Of a stretch of 64,000 nucleotides of DNA, positions 22,261 through 33,888 are shown in pieces. The notes beneath the pieces are model-generated. The model made no database searches and was not told where the DNA came from. It saw only the letters and a list, made by a program, of their open reading frames with translations. The stretch is from Acarospora socialis (taxonomy: Eukaryota; Ascomycota; Lecanoromycetes; Acarosporales; Acarosporaceae), in assembly GCA_025617375.2 (NCBI GenBank), contig JAMYGW020000009.1, positions 496,001 to 560,000 on the forward strand, read 5' to 3'. Numbering within the stretch: the stretch's first letter is position 1; each line of letters starts with the position of its first letter. A program made the translations under genes and the position numbers.

Positions 22261-24683
22261 TTTCGACGGCATCACCGATTCGTTAATGAAGTAGTGGCGC
22301 CGCGGGTCAGCACTGGTACCTTAGTATGAGTATGCCACAGGTCGCATATCGATGCAAGCCATATAGTCGTATGGAGCATGTGGACGGCTGCTGCAGCCCT
22401 TTCCATTCGAGGACCAAAGGGGGACAGTCGAAACGTCACTTTGGTCACATCACGATCGTCTGGCACTCCCCAACAGGCGCGATACCTATCGGTCCGATGG
22501 CGATTGAGAGCATTCGAACTTAAGAGAGTATCAGTAGGACTTGTGGTGAGAGCTCAGGCAGTCACATCTGCCAGATGGCTGTGCAAGATTTGAGAACATA
22601 TCAATAAATCAATCGACCAATTGAGTTTTGAAGCCTTGTTATTGGATGCGTTCGAAATGTTCTTGTTGGATTAATCTACGCATACGAGCACAGCTTATTC
22701 AAGGAGCCACAATGATTCCAAAGGATGGGTTCTAGGATTAATGCTAGTGAAGTACGAATCGAGCATCATCTGCGAGCATCGCTCTATGACCATTCGACAC
22801 TCATCGAAACATACTCCGTACCAAAACTTGGAAAGTGCAAACGCCTAGAATTGATTTAAGTCAATCCCTTGAGGTTCAAGTCAGATTGCTAAGACGAGTT
22901 GATGTTAGGGATGTGGCAAGATATACTGTGGATCACCGACGAGGTGCGGTTCACAACCCGTTAGATTTCCCAGGCTGCTAATGTTGTCGGATGCTGTACT
23001 TGAACATCTCCAGGCGAACTGCTTGCAGGCAACGTGTCGCAATCGAGTCTAGGTCCGGGATTGACACTCACGGCCTGGCGTCGGTCTTGTGTCTATCCGC
23101 TTTACAGAGTACTGGCAATGGGCTCCCGCGATTACCGTACGTTAGCTTTGGTGTTGAGCACACATCTGACCGAATGCGCCGTTACGACCTCCCAATTCAG
23201 TGCTCAAAACCATGGGATCTGAGATAAAAGGACTGTTCTCGGCGAAGCACTAAAGCCGCCTTGCCTTCCCATTTGCTAGGATCGGACCAACAACGAAGGC
23301 GAGCTGCAAGCCTCGTTTTGGTTCTGGCGTTACCCGGAGGCTTTTGACCACTCAGCTCACGCCGTCATTTCGATCAGCAACACCCTTTTCTGTATGGCAA
23401 CGCTATTCAAATAACGTTTCTCGAAGGCCGAAGTCAAGATCCCAGCCTTAAGTAAGCCGGCTCTCTTTTCTCGTACAGACCCCAAAGCAGCAGTAACCGG
23501 TTGCCCTATCCGCAATGGTATCGGAACAATGCGAATAATTATTACCTTAGTCAAGGTGACACCGTACGAGCTCGGATCTTCTCCTCTACTTGGTACAGGC
23601 CATGTCTAGGTATACAACACCACATGCATGCCACCTGCACATACACATAAGGTAGGTCCGGACGATGCCGATCCCCTCGTTGGGCTTGAGCTTACAGTAC
23701 CTTAGGCTCAGATTTAGGCTCTGGAGCTACCCTGGCCTCATCCCAAGGCTGCACCGGAGTCCGTCCATCCCTGTTGCCGACTGCCTATAACTAGTTTTTA
23801 TGGACAATACCTTACAACGATAGATGTTGGCGATGATCATGGTGAAGGTAAGAAAAGGCACGGGTCCTTTGTACCTGTAAGAGTCTTCCATGACATATTA
23901 TGACAATTTAAACACCTGATGGTGATTTTCCAAGTACTACGTGTATGAGTTGCATCGATAGGTTACAGTCTTTGCAACACGCTTCTACCCTTGTATCTCA
24001 CATCTTCCCAGAAACACCTTTCTCGATGGTTATATACCGGTATGGTTACACGTTTGATTCTTTACGCCTGTCAGTTCTTTCCTTACCATACAGGTACTGT
24101 ATTTGTACATCTGGTAAGTAAGTCAAACCTAGGCCAGAACTTGTCGCTTCTCCGCAAATTCGCCTGGATCAGCGAATAGGCATTTCGCTCTTTTCTCTGC
24201 CGTATCTATTTGATTAATTATTGCGGCGCCTTTCCAAAATGACAAAGTGATAAACTTTGAGGCACATGATAGTTACTCCGTATATCGATTGCAGTCATGC
24301 TTGTTATTATTTTTTCTGGTGCTTGATCTCATTGGAGTTGCTCTCGTACCTTTGGTTTATCTATCCTCTTCCGCTCGCTGTGGCACCCAGTCTGCGCGCC
24401 CTGTTTCCCTGCTGCAGAACAGTTCAGAAAGGGGACCAAAGGGTGGATTGTGCGATGCATGCAGTCTGCCGGACTGAATGACTTTTAGCCAGGAACGTGG
24501 ACTATCGTCTGCGGTGTAGAGCAAGGAACGGCACTGGACCCACGTTCCACAACTCGCTCGGTTGTGTTGGGTGTGGGCACTTCTGACCTTCGGTACTCGT
24601 ACCTTGGGTTCGAGGCAACCACCAAACTCTGATCCGACGAACACCCCAAGAGGTCGAACGTGCTCGATCGAGTTCTTTTGAGG
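22261..24683. other. 2.4-kb stretch without a supported gene
   Basis: Only short, motif-free open frames on both strands. Composition is ordinary, with no CpG loss and no obvious repeats. It includes the promoter of the CENP-B-like gene at its right end; otherwise I see nothing. Confidence 0.4.
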
Positions 24684-26429
24684 ATGAACACGCTCACGAT
24701 GGAGACCGAGCAGCATCACGGTCAGGATAATGAATATGGCAATGCTCAATGGGCGGATATCAGCGGTTACAACTCGTCACAGCACCAGTCGCCGATGCAT
24801 GAGTACAACGGATTCGGATTTGTAGCACCGACCACACTGCCCCTCGAGCCCTCCTACAATCGCGCCATTCCTCCCCCGTTTCCAACGCATCAACACTTGC
24901 AACCATTGCTGATGCCTCAGTGGCCGAGTATGATGACGAGCCAGTCTACCTTTACCCCGTCCATGGTGCCCACTGCGCCAGCTTCGGCGCCGGTATCGGC
25001 ATCCACCCCTAGTCAACCCATACACACGACGTCGACACCGAGGAGGACGTTAACAGACGCGGATCGAAGGCGGATGTGCATGTATCACGAAGAGAATCCG
25101 ACTGTTAAGCAGACCGAGATCGGAGGTAATGCACGCCCACAACGAATTTCGATGGCGCAAAATTGCTGACTTGGTCTCTTAGCTATGTTTGGTGTGGAGA
25201 GAAGGTACTTGCATATTGCGCATTCACGGCTTCTCGCTCTTGACGCTGACGCTGGCTATAGCACTGTCTCCAAGGTATTGCGCCAAAAGGAAAAGTATCT
25301 CTTTCCCGATGATGGTTCCAGGTCTCCGGTGAAACGGTCGAAGGGAAAATTTCCAGACATAGAGAGGGCATTGTCGAATTGGGCTAGGAATCACCAGCGG
25401 CGGGGTTTGCCCATGAATGATAGCATCATCAAAGAAAAAGCCCGATTCTTCGCCACCACCGTCGGAAACTCCGAAAGCCATGTGAAAGTCAATAGCACCA
25501 GCTGGCTTGAGAAGTTTAAGCAGAAAAACAATCTTCCCGGGGCCAAAGCAAGGAAAGGGTCTGATGCTAATGACTCCGATGGGGGCTTTAACGCGGACTC
25601 GAATTGCACCTCTGGTTCGCACACCCCTAACGGGTTCTCTCCCATTTCACCCAGCGGCTTGACATCACCCCCGACCATGTCCCCAAGCAGAAGTCAAGAT
25701 GGGCTGAAGACCGACAGTCCAGAGACTTATCTCGACATGGCTGCCGGGTACCGACACGCTCATTCGCAGAGCACCACCTCCCTGGCAAGTGTCTTTTCGG
25801 ACAATACCGGACAATCATCGTTCTCAGCCGGACCCACGAGTCCTATGTCCCCATACTTCTCTCCAGACCCGAGCTTCGGATCCGCCACTTTTCTACCCTC
25901 CCAGCAGGCACACGGCCTCCCATCAAGTAGCAACTCTGTCCGGCCACGCAGTCAGACGTTCCCAATGCTTGGTGTCGAACCGTCCTATATTTCTCCGCCT
26001 GCCTCCTCCGAGCCGCTAACTCCCAAGTATCTCCAACAGTCCTTGGCCACTCCGGCTTTGGAATCTCCTATGGAGGAGATGCCACCACCGCTAGTCAAGA
26101 ATGACGAGGCTTTACACCACAGCACCAGCTCGCCTAATTTCAGCAACGTCATTAACTGTTCGACTTCAATGCCACCTCCACCCACTCCCACAGCATCGCC
26201 TCAGAGTCCTGCAGGCTCTCCCTCCCAGGATGAGGCCCGGCGCGCATTGGAGCTTGTCATGACCTTTTTCCAACAACAGCCGTCCGGACTGGTCGATCCG
26301 CAGGAGTACATCACCATGGGCAAGCTGATGGAGAAGCTGAAGCTCCAGCAAGGCGGCAGCTTACCTGGGGGTCTGCATCAGATCCCAGAGCGTGAGATGG
26401 GCAGAAAGAGAAGTATCCACTCTCTGTGA
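24684..26429 (+). CDS. CENP-B-type HTH DNA-binding protein (transposase-derived, no DDE domain)
   Basis: Exons 24684-25125, 25183-25204 and 25262-26429, introns 57 bp each, give 543 aa. First ATG 24684-24686 has A at -3. Residues ~1-125 are disordered, rich in Gln, Pro and Ser. Then come two helix-turn-helix units: a psq/CENP-B N-terminal-like HTH (LTDADRRRMCMYHEENPTVK, then EIGAMFGVERSTVSKVLRQ, built across both introns) and a CENPB-type HTH (FPDIERALSNWARNHQRRGL to STSWLEKFKQKNNLPG). The remaining ~300 residues are Ser/Pro-rich, ending in a helical DEARRALELVMTFFQQQP segment. There is no DDE nuclease, so it looks like a domesticated pogo-type DNA-binding protein, comparable to yeast Abp1/Cbh proteins or fungal transcription regulators. 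Nuclear location is inferred. Confidence 0.85.
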
Positions 26430-27427
26430 TTCGAGCAGTGCTGTCTTTCATCCCGTCGAGACGGCCTTTCTGTCGCATTGACATCGATGCCTCTTGTACG
26501 ACCATCTTCTTCATCACATTATCTCTCGCAGTGTCCTATCCCAGCCAGTCGCATCACGGCTTTCGGACACCAGACTGTCGCCCATCTTCATCACACCGTC
26601 CGGCGTTTTTCTTGGGCTTGAACTATACACGCATTCAGCCTCACGGCCTCCTCACATGACGACATCTAGCATCAACAAACCTTCAATCTCTTTTTGCTTC
26701 TACTCTTATATCTTGTCTATCCCTTTCTAGCAATTTTTCGCTCATTGTACGCTATTCATCGAGGGGTCAATCGGGACTTTTTTCCTTTTTCACGGCCGGG
26801 CTACAGGCTACAGGCACAGGACACACGGCACGGTACGCCATAGGCACCGGGCGCGGGCGCGGACAGGGGCACGGGCAGGGACACAGGGGACCAAGGAGCT
26901 ACTCTTAAGACGGATTCGGAACCGCTCGCGCGGGCATCAGCTTTATACGATATCAATTTGGGGATTTCTATGTTTCTCAATCACTCGATCCTTTCTTCGT
27001 TTTAGCATTCTTGCTTGGATTTGGAATCTTCTCTTCTATACTATCCTTCCGGATCGGGACCGCGAGGTTATTCCATCCAGAGGTCGTTTTTGTTTTCACG
27101 ATCACACTTCTTTGGTAAGAGGGATGGGAAAGAGAGGGAAAGTTCGGGGTTTTGTACAGGGAGGGGAGGGAGGCAGGAGGGGGAATATCGAACGGCTGAA
27201 ATGCTAGCTCAGGGATACGAGTTCCACCATTGTACCATATCAGAGTGGCCTCGACTCCAAGATGCTTGATTGGCATGTTCATACACGAAGTGTTGGTTCT
27301 TTGACCGAGCGTTTTCATGTTCGCTGTTCCATACTCTCTCACTTGCCCCAGTTCCACATCGTCCCCCCCTCTCACTATCAAATCCAAAAGTTTGCCGCCC
27401 AGATTTCCCCTCCGTTCCGCTGCTTGC
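26430..27427. other. Convergent 3' spacer
   Basis: About 1 kb between the ends of the CENP-B-like gene and the PXA gene, expected to hold both terminators. A low-complexity stretch rich in GGCACGG/GGGCGCGG units lies at about 26800-26900. No gene supported. Confidence 0.4.
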
Positions 27428-30400
27428 TTACCCCACCCCGCTCACACCGCCCTCACTCTCCAACCCTTTCCCCTCGCCTTCCGAAATCCCCATCTCCGGC
27501 ACGATCCTCACGATGATGCATTCCAGCACGCTGTACAGTAGGTGCTTGTTCAGATACTCATCCGCGAATAGATGTAAGATGCGTTCTTCGATCTGTTGCG
27601 TTGGTGTCGAGTGGGTGCCTGCTGGTGGGTTGAAGAATGTCTGGAGGAAAGAGTGGGGCAGAAGGAGGGTCAGGAGGTTGTAGATTGCGGTGGAAGATCG
27701 GTGTTTGATTTCGAGGAGTTTGTGAGGGGCGAGTTGGGGGCGGGAGGGGAACGGGGAAGGTTGCGGTGCGGGGTCTGGAAATGTTGAAGATAGAGATGGG
27801 ATTGAGAAGGATGGAGGAACAGGTATCGGTGGGGGGTTTCTGGTCTGTGGGGAAGGTGGAGATGAGGAGGAGGGGGTTGAAGGTGCCGGGGGGTCAAGGG
27901 TGAGAGGTGGTATGGATGTCGGCGCAGATGGATTCGAGTTCGTGAGTGGATTGCCACTTAGTGGTGAAGCTGTTGGTGCGGGCGTAGATGTAGGCATATC
28001 GAGGAGGGAGGAAGACGAGGGGAAGGTCTCGTGGATAAATGACGAAGCCGATGAGGAGGAGGAGCGGGAACCCGGATCTGGCATCGAGGACGATGCGGAC
28101 TGAGGGTCCTGCGTGAGGGCCGGAGGAGGCGGTGGCGAATCCCGTGCAGGCAGCGTGTCGTTGGGGAAGACCGTAGTGCGGAGAGCGAGTAGGAGGGGCG
28201 GGAGGACGGTGCCGGGGTCTAGGAAGTGGGTGGTGAGGGTTTGGGAGAGGAATCTGGATCGACGATATGTCGGTTTGTCAGCCACCAAAACGTTGTGCCA
28301 CATAACTCGATTAGGAAGCTCAATAAGCTTATGGAGTCCGATCAAAGAAAAGGGGTGGGAACTGAAAGGTGATTGGATGATGAACAACGTTGTCTGATTG
28401 GATAAATCGTATGTTATCCAGGAAAGGGAAATGGAACGGTCAAAAGCGAAATAAAGCGTGAAGGATTTGGAAATCTTGGAAAAGGAGGGAGGGAGGGATG
28501 GCCCGCTGTCCCGGCCCATGCCGTACCGTACCAAAATCCACATGTAATTGTGTTTGGTAACGCGGTACATAACTGCGTATTATACGGTACGGTACGACAG
28601 GAGATCGGCGGTCCCACTCGGCGCTTAAACGTGGCTGTTGTAAGGCGGGACAAAAATTGATGCTGACGCAAAGAAATGTAGAGGTTGGCTTATTGCATCC
28701 GATGATCCAATCAATCTTGCAACGAGCGGCGGTGTACAAGGTAGACGGTTAACAAGGCATCGAACCAAGGAATGGAATGACAAAGTCAAGGGATGCTAAA
28801 AGTAACGGGCACAAGTGCCCAGTAGTGGCACGTCAAAATTGCAGGAATGAGGTATATTATCGACAGCCACCAACATTCGATTGCTTTCGAGGCGAGGTAG
28901 AAAACATGCGCGAGTGGACACCACGAGTTGAGTAAATTTACAGCCAGACGGATTGGTGCATATGCAGCACGATAACGGAAATGCGCATAGAACATCCCCC
29001 ACGGCCCGCCCGTGCGCACGATGGCGCCGGCTTGCATGCATACAATACGAAGTCAAGTGACCAGAAGTGTATGCGAGTCTGGCCCGTAGCGCGGGATGCT
29101 AGTATCCAACGGGATCAGAGATGTGAGATATTAAATCAACTCACCTGTCGAGCAGGCCGTCCGTAGCGCCAACACGTCCGACCCCGGTGAGCAGTTGGTA
29201 TTGGAGGAATGAAAGCGAGCCGGTCAGCCAAGGCATTCGGTCCGCTAGATCGGCCAGATGCCAGGCAAGTGACCAGATTCTCATCGTGATGATCGGGCGT
29301 TTGGACCCTCGTGGCGATTCGAGGGTCGGTGCTTCTCCAGGTTTGACCGTTGGTGGTGGATTTGTGGACCGGTTCGAAGGATTCGCTGACGTCGATGATC
29401 GTGACGGTCGTGATGTTGCTGTGTACAGTCCGAGCGTAATGAAGCGCATCACGATAAACGCTAGATATCCATACTGCAGGATTCGCCAGAAGATGGTTGA
29501 AATACACAACGGTATTACAGAAATCTGCGCTGCTTTCTCTGCATCTGACTTTTCATTCGTGGATAGCAGCCCAAACTTCTCCAATCGAGTCCGAGTATCA
29601 TTTACAATTTCCTTCCCCGCGAGTTTCGGTGCGAGTCGTGTTCTGACCGCCTCCACTATCTTTGTGATACCTTCCCAGATGAACCAGCCTTCGCATGCAA
29701 CTCGGCCGATCCCCCTTCCCAGTATCACTTCTCCGAAGACGTCGGTTAGCAACGTCCGGAAGCAGGCATTTTCCAATTCCTCCGGAGGCAGAAGGACTGC
29801 CAGTACGCCTTGCGCCATCAATCTGAAATACGCGGCCTCGTTCTGTTGCTGTTCGATGATGGTTGACGGCACCGTGGGATCCGGTATCGGGCTCAATGCC
29901 GGATGTGGACACAATGTATGATAAACCTCATGGGGTCCACGTTGTAACGGTGGAGGTTGTAACTGCTCGTGCGCAGTCCTGTACGCTAGTCCGAAGCAAC
30001 TTCAGTTCATACTGATTGGAATTCTTCGATTATTGAGTGACGAATGCTCACCGAACACATGTCGCTCGATTAATTCCGGTATTTCATCGAAGAACAGCTC
30101 CTCCAGATCCACGTGCCTCAGCCTCCCCTCCAGCGCCCTTGTGCAGTGGGCAATGAGCCGTACCAATTCCTCAATAAAGTCATGGTCCGGTGTGAACCTC
30201 GCATACCAGCTATACACGAATTCTCTGATGATTACCGCAACGATAGCGTAAAGCTGCACGTCCACTTCGTTGCTACTCGTCAGTGAAGGCAGGATCTCTG
30301 AGATCGGTAAAGCTGTATCGCCATTTTGGGCAATCCGAGTCTCAGGACACAGTACTCGCCGGATGAGCGCGGCAGTCGCTTCATCGGAGATATCAGGTGG

Positions 30401-30562
30401 ATAAGTAGGTTGCTCAATGGCAGACTTACGCGTGCTGGAGGATGCGCGAGAGGCTTGCGGGATTGTTGATGCGGTTGCTGCGATGGCAAAGCTGCTGGAC
30501 GATGGTGCGGCTTTGGGACGTGGTTGGAGAAGGGATGGAGGCCGCGAACCGGCTTGGGTCAT
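27428..30562 (-). CDS. PXA-domain (PX-associated) membrane-trafficking protein
   Basis: Exons 30052-30562, 29145-29985 and 27428-28253 give 725 aa. The first intron is 66 bp, the second 891 bp (28254-29144). After a Ser/Ala-rich N-terminus, the PXA domain starts around residue 55 (PPDISDEATAALIRRVL) and continues through YAIVAVIIREFVYSWYARFT, AYRTAHEQL, YHTLCPHPALSPI and LAVLLPPEELENACFRTLL. A hydrophobic stretch (ISTIFWRILQYGYLAFIVMRF) may span a membrane. The C-terminal block ILHLFADEYLNKHLLYSVLE is also found in fungal PXA proteins. PXA domains occur in sorting-nexin-like endosomal proteins, so a role in endosome or vacuole trafficking is likely. If the long intron is wrong, a separate short gene could start at ATG 28301-28303, but the joined product fits the family better. 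Confidence 0.8.
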
Positions 30563-31306
30563 CGCCAGTATCTAGAATCGAGGTGATGCATACCTGAACA
30601 GATCTGATGGCCGAGTGTCAACTGTGGATGGCGACAAAACAATGAGGCTTAATTTTTCAAGGAATGACGGGCCGAGGGCGATCGGATCTCGGGAGCTAAC
30701 CATATCGGGCGTTAGGTTCTCTCCCTACCAAGGGCTTTCCTCAGTCAGAGTCATGCTTTCGATTCCGACAAGTGACGAACTTCTGGGGCTATAAGCAGGT
30801 GAGAGACACTGGAAATACAAGGCTTTATCCTCCATGCGTCGGATCAGGATCCACCACATCCTCGGGCTGTACCACCTTGTCATCAGGACTTTGAAACAGC
30901 GCGTAGTGTGGAGCATTAATCTATTGGCATCACTTGATATACAGCCAAGTGACCTACCGAACGGTGGTAGCAATTATCCTAGACATGAGGGATATGGCGC
31001 AAATCTTCTATAAACACAAGGTACTTGGGGTAATATAGACTTATCTTCAACGCCAGAAACGGCTCGATTATAAACAGATATCGGTCTCTCGAGGTTTTGG
31101 TTTATTCATCATTGGCAATCCCAGAGCTTCTCCACCTCACAGTAAGACATCGGCGCTCTCTTTGTGATTCAACACCTAGTCATGTAGGATTCCAGTACTG
31201 CGCCGAGTAACCCGCGAGATACAAGTTAAATCGTCGCGATCTAGAGTACAGTACGAGTACCTAAATACAGTTTCTGCCGTTGTGGGTTCAACCCGGAGCA
31301 GTAGTT
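30563..31306. other. Intergenic: PXA promoter up to the transposon edge
   Basis: Ordinary composition with normal CpG content right up to the element boundary at 31309. No gene supported. Confidence 0.4.
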
Positions 31307-31308
31307 TA

Positions 31309-31386
31309 CAGTGCGGGAAAAAACTCTGTGCCGTTCACATCGTAGGCAAAAAAACCACCACTTTTTCTAGTAAATCCTGCCACCCC
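31309..31386 (+). repeat. Left terminal inverted repeat
   Basis: Matches the reverse complement of 40480-40557 with about one difference over 78 bp. Sequence similarity fades inward beyond this. Confidence 0.85.
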
Positions 31387-33534
31387 ATATTCACTCACAA
31401 AATCACACACCCACAAGACCAATTGACACCCCCTGAGCCCTATAATGACAGTCTCAATGCTGAAGAGTAAAAAGAAGAATTTTAAGATGAAAACTTCATC
31501 AAAATTGATCCTGAAAGACCTCAGACATTCTTTCTTGTCTCTATTATTCAAGAATGTTGAGAACATTGATGTCAATGAATTTGAGAACATTGACACTGTC
31601 AATTTGACAAAGAAGATTTCATCTAAGATCTCAGTTATGTTTCTCATTCATTGAACTGTTTTTCTGAATAAGATAAATCAGTATTTTAAGATTAAGATGA
31701 TTGATTTCATCAATTTTGACTATTCAATGTTTCTGACAAATAAACAGATCAGATTGAAGAAAAAAACTCAATCAAAGAAATATCAAGTGCAACAACAGCA
31801 GATTAGAACAGAACTATTGTTCAGTGAGATTAAAAAACAGAATATCATGATCTTGAATCTGAAGAATGTTGAGAAATGAATTAATTTAAAGACTATACTT
31901 CTGATCTGACACAAAAACAAGAAAAAGAGTATTCAGATGTCTATAGACATCAAATTTGCACAGAGAACAGTCTCAAAATCTGTTTAAGACTTCTTCACAG
32001 ACAACAATAAGTCAGAGTTTTTGAAAGAAGAAGAAGTTCTCTTTTGAAAGAAGAAGATAAGTTAATTGCTTTTTGTAGAACTTTTATATTAATTTTACTT
32101 AAAAAACAGCTACAGACAAGCATCAGACAGTCATGAAGAAATGAGAAAAGCTAAAATTGAAACTGAACAATCATGTGAAACAGCTAATGCATTAATGACA
32201 TTGTGAAAATGCAGAGTGCAAGAATAAGAATGAAAAATGCTTAATATTAAAAGAAAAGCATCATGTTCTGAATTCTAATCATTTCACTGTCTGAAATAGA
32301 ATCATTAACAATGATGATGTCATCATTGAAAGTTCTTCTCTTTGAGTGCTTCATATACTTGATTGACTTTCTTCTTTAATCTTTAAGTCTGCTTCACAGT
32401 CTGCTTCATTCTTCACATCATTCTTATTTTTTGCATCTGTTCATGTTCACATGAAGCAGACATTATTAATGTTGTTAATATCATCAATGTTGTCAATGTT
32501 CATGCAGAGTTTCTGACAGTACTCATTGTCATACATGTCTTCTTCACTCTATCTGTCTTCATCATCATATCTGCAACTTTATCAGCATTCATATGCTACT
32601 CTATCTTCTTCATCTTCTTCACAATATTTTTTGCATTATTCAATGCATTCTTCTTGTTCATTCTTGTCTTAACTATCTCTGAATTCTTCTCTGAAGTCTG
32701 CTTCACAGTCTTTGCATTACTTGTCTTCACAATGATCTGTTTCACATGAAAAGAAAAGCAGCTCTGTCAGCAGTGACAGCATAGAGCTCATAAAGCTTCT
32801 ATATCAGTATATAGAGTGATTTAAGAAGTGAGTATCAGAGTACTCAATGTTGCTGAAAAATGCATACAAATAGCTGCAAAATCAGCTGTATAATGTGAAA
32901 CAGATAAGAAAAACAGAGATTTAAGACTGAAAAGACTTGAACATTTCTCTAGATCTAGAAAAACAGTTAAAGAAAAAAGTTAAAGAGTGAAATAAAGAGA
33001 GAAGAATTATGAGAAATATGAGAATTATAAGAAAAAAAAGTGATACTATTAACTCATTAATGCAGTTAACAACAGTTGCAGAGTTTCTGAAGTCTTAAAT
33101 AGTATTAAATTTATATATTTCTATCTTTTAAATCTATTTACAACTCATAGTCATAGTTGTAATCATTGTCAATGACTGTTAATTTCATTTCTATATATAC
33201 ACTTCAAAAATGTGTTTCTGAATGTTTGTTCTTGTTATATTTCTTCACTGTCAATTGTATAAATTCTTCAAAGTCATTTTTATACTTCTTCACAAGATCT
33301 TCATGTTGCTGCATTCACTGCTTGAGAATGACAAAAAACTGTTCAATGAAATTGTAGTCAGAAAAGTAGAAAGAAAGAAAAACAAGCTCTACATCAGTCT
33401 CAGTACATATGTTGACTAATTTTTAATAATCTGTTAATTAATAAACACAGAGAAATCAGAAGACATATTTTGAAACAATGAATAGATGCATTATTCATGA
33501 TAAAAACAGATTTTGATCTCAAAAAAGAACTACA

Positions 33535-33888
33535 TGTAATGTTCTGACCTGAGCTTTCTCAAGTATGTAGAGTTAAGAGTTTGTGCTTATTGATATAACA
33601 GTTGATCTGAAATGATTCTGATCTTTAACTCTTAGATGATTATTTAAGTTGAACATGATCATTTTCATAAGAAAAACAATTCTACTATATAGAACATGCT
33701 TGACATCTCTGCATTGAGCATTCTTGATGTTTTGATGTTTCAATGTTGAGAAGTTGAGCTCTCAGCTTGTCTGCTCACTGTTGAGCTGTTGTGCTGTCAC
33801 ATGACTGCTGTTTAAATATTCTTTGAATATATACTTTCTGCATGTATGCATCAGTTTGTTTTAAGTTTGTTCTGACTTGATCATAACA
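33535..33888 (-). repeat. LTR of the gypsy fossil (3' LTR in element orientation)
   Basis: Starts TGTAAT and ends ATAACA; aligns over its full 354 bp with 39341-39694. Confidence 0.9.

Noticed and set aside
27428-28303. Separate short gene starting at ATG 28301-28303 instead of a PXA exon
   Set aside because: The joined PXA protein has the C-terminal block expected for the family and the splice sites are good; kept only as an alternative.
31280-31300. GGGTTCAACCC resembling a tRNA T-arm
   Set aside because: The 5-bp stem does not pair and no other tRNA arms lie upstream.
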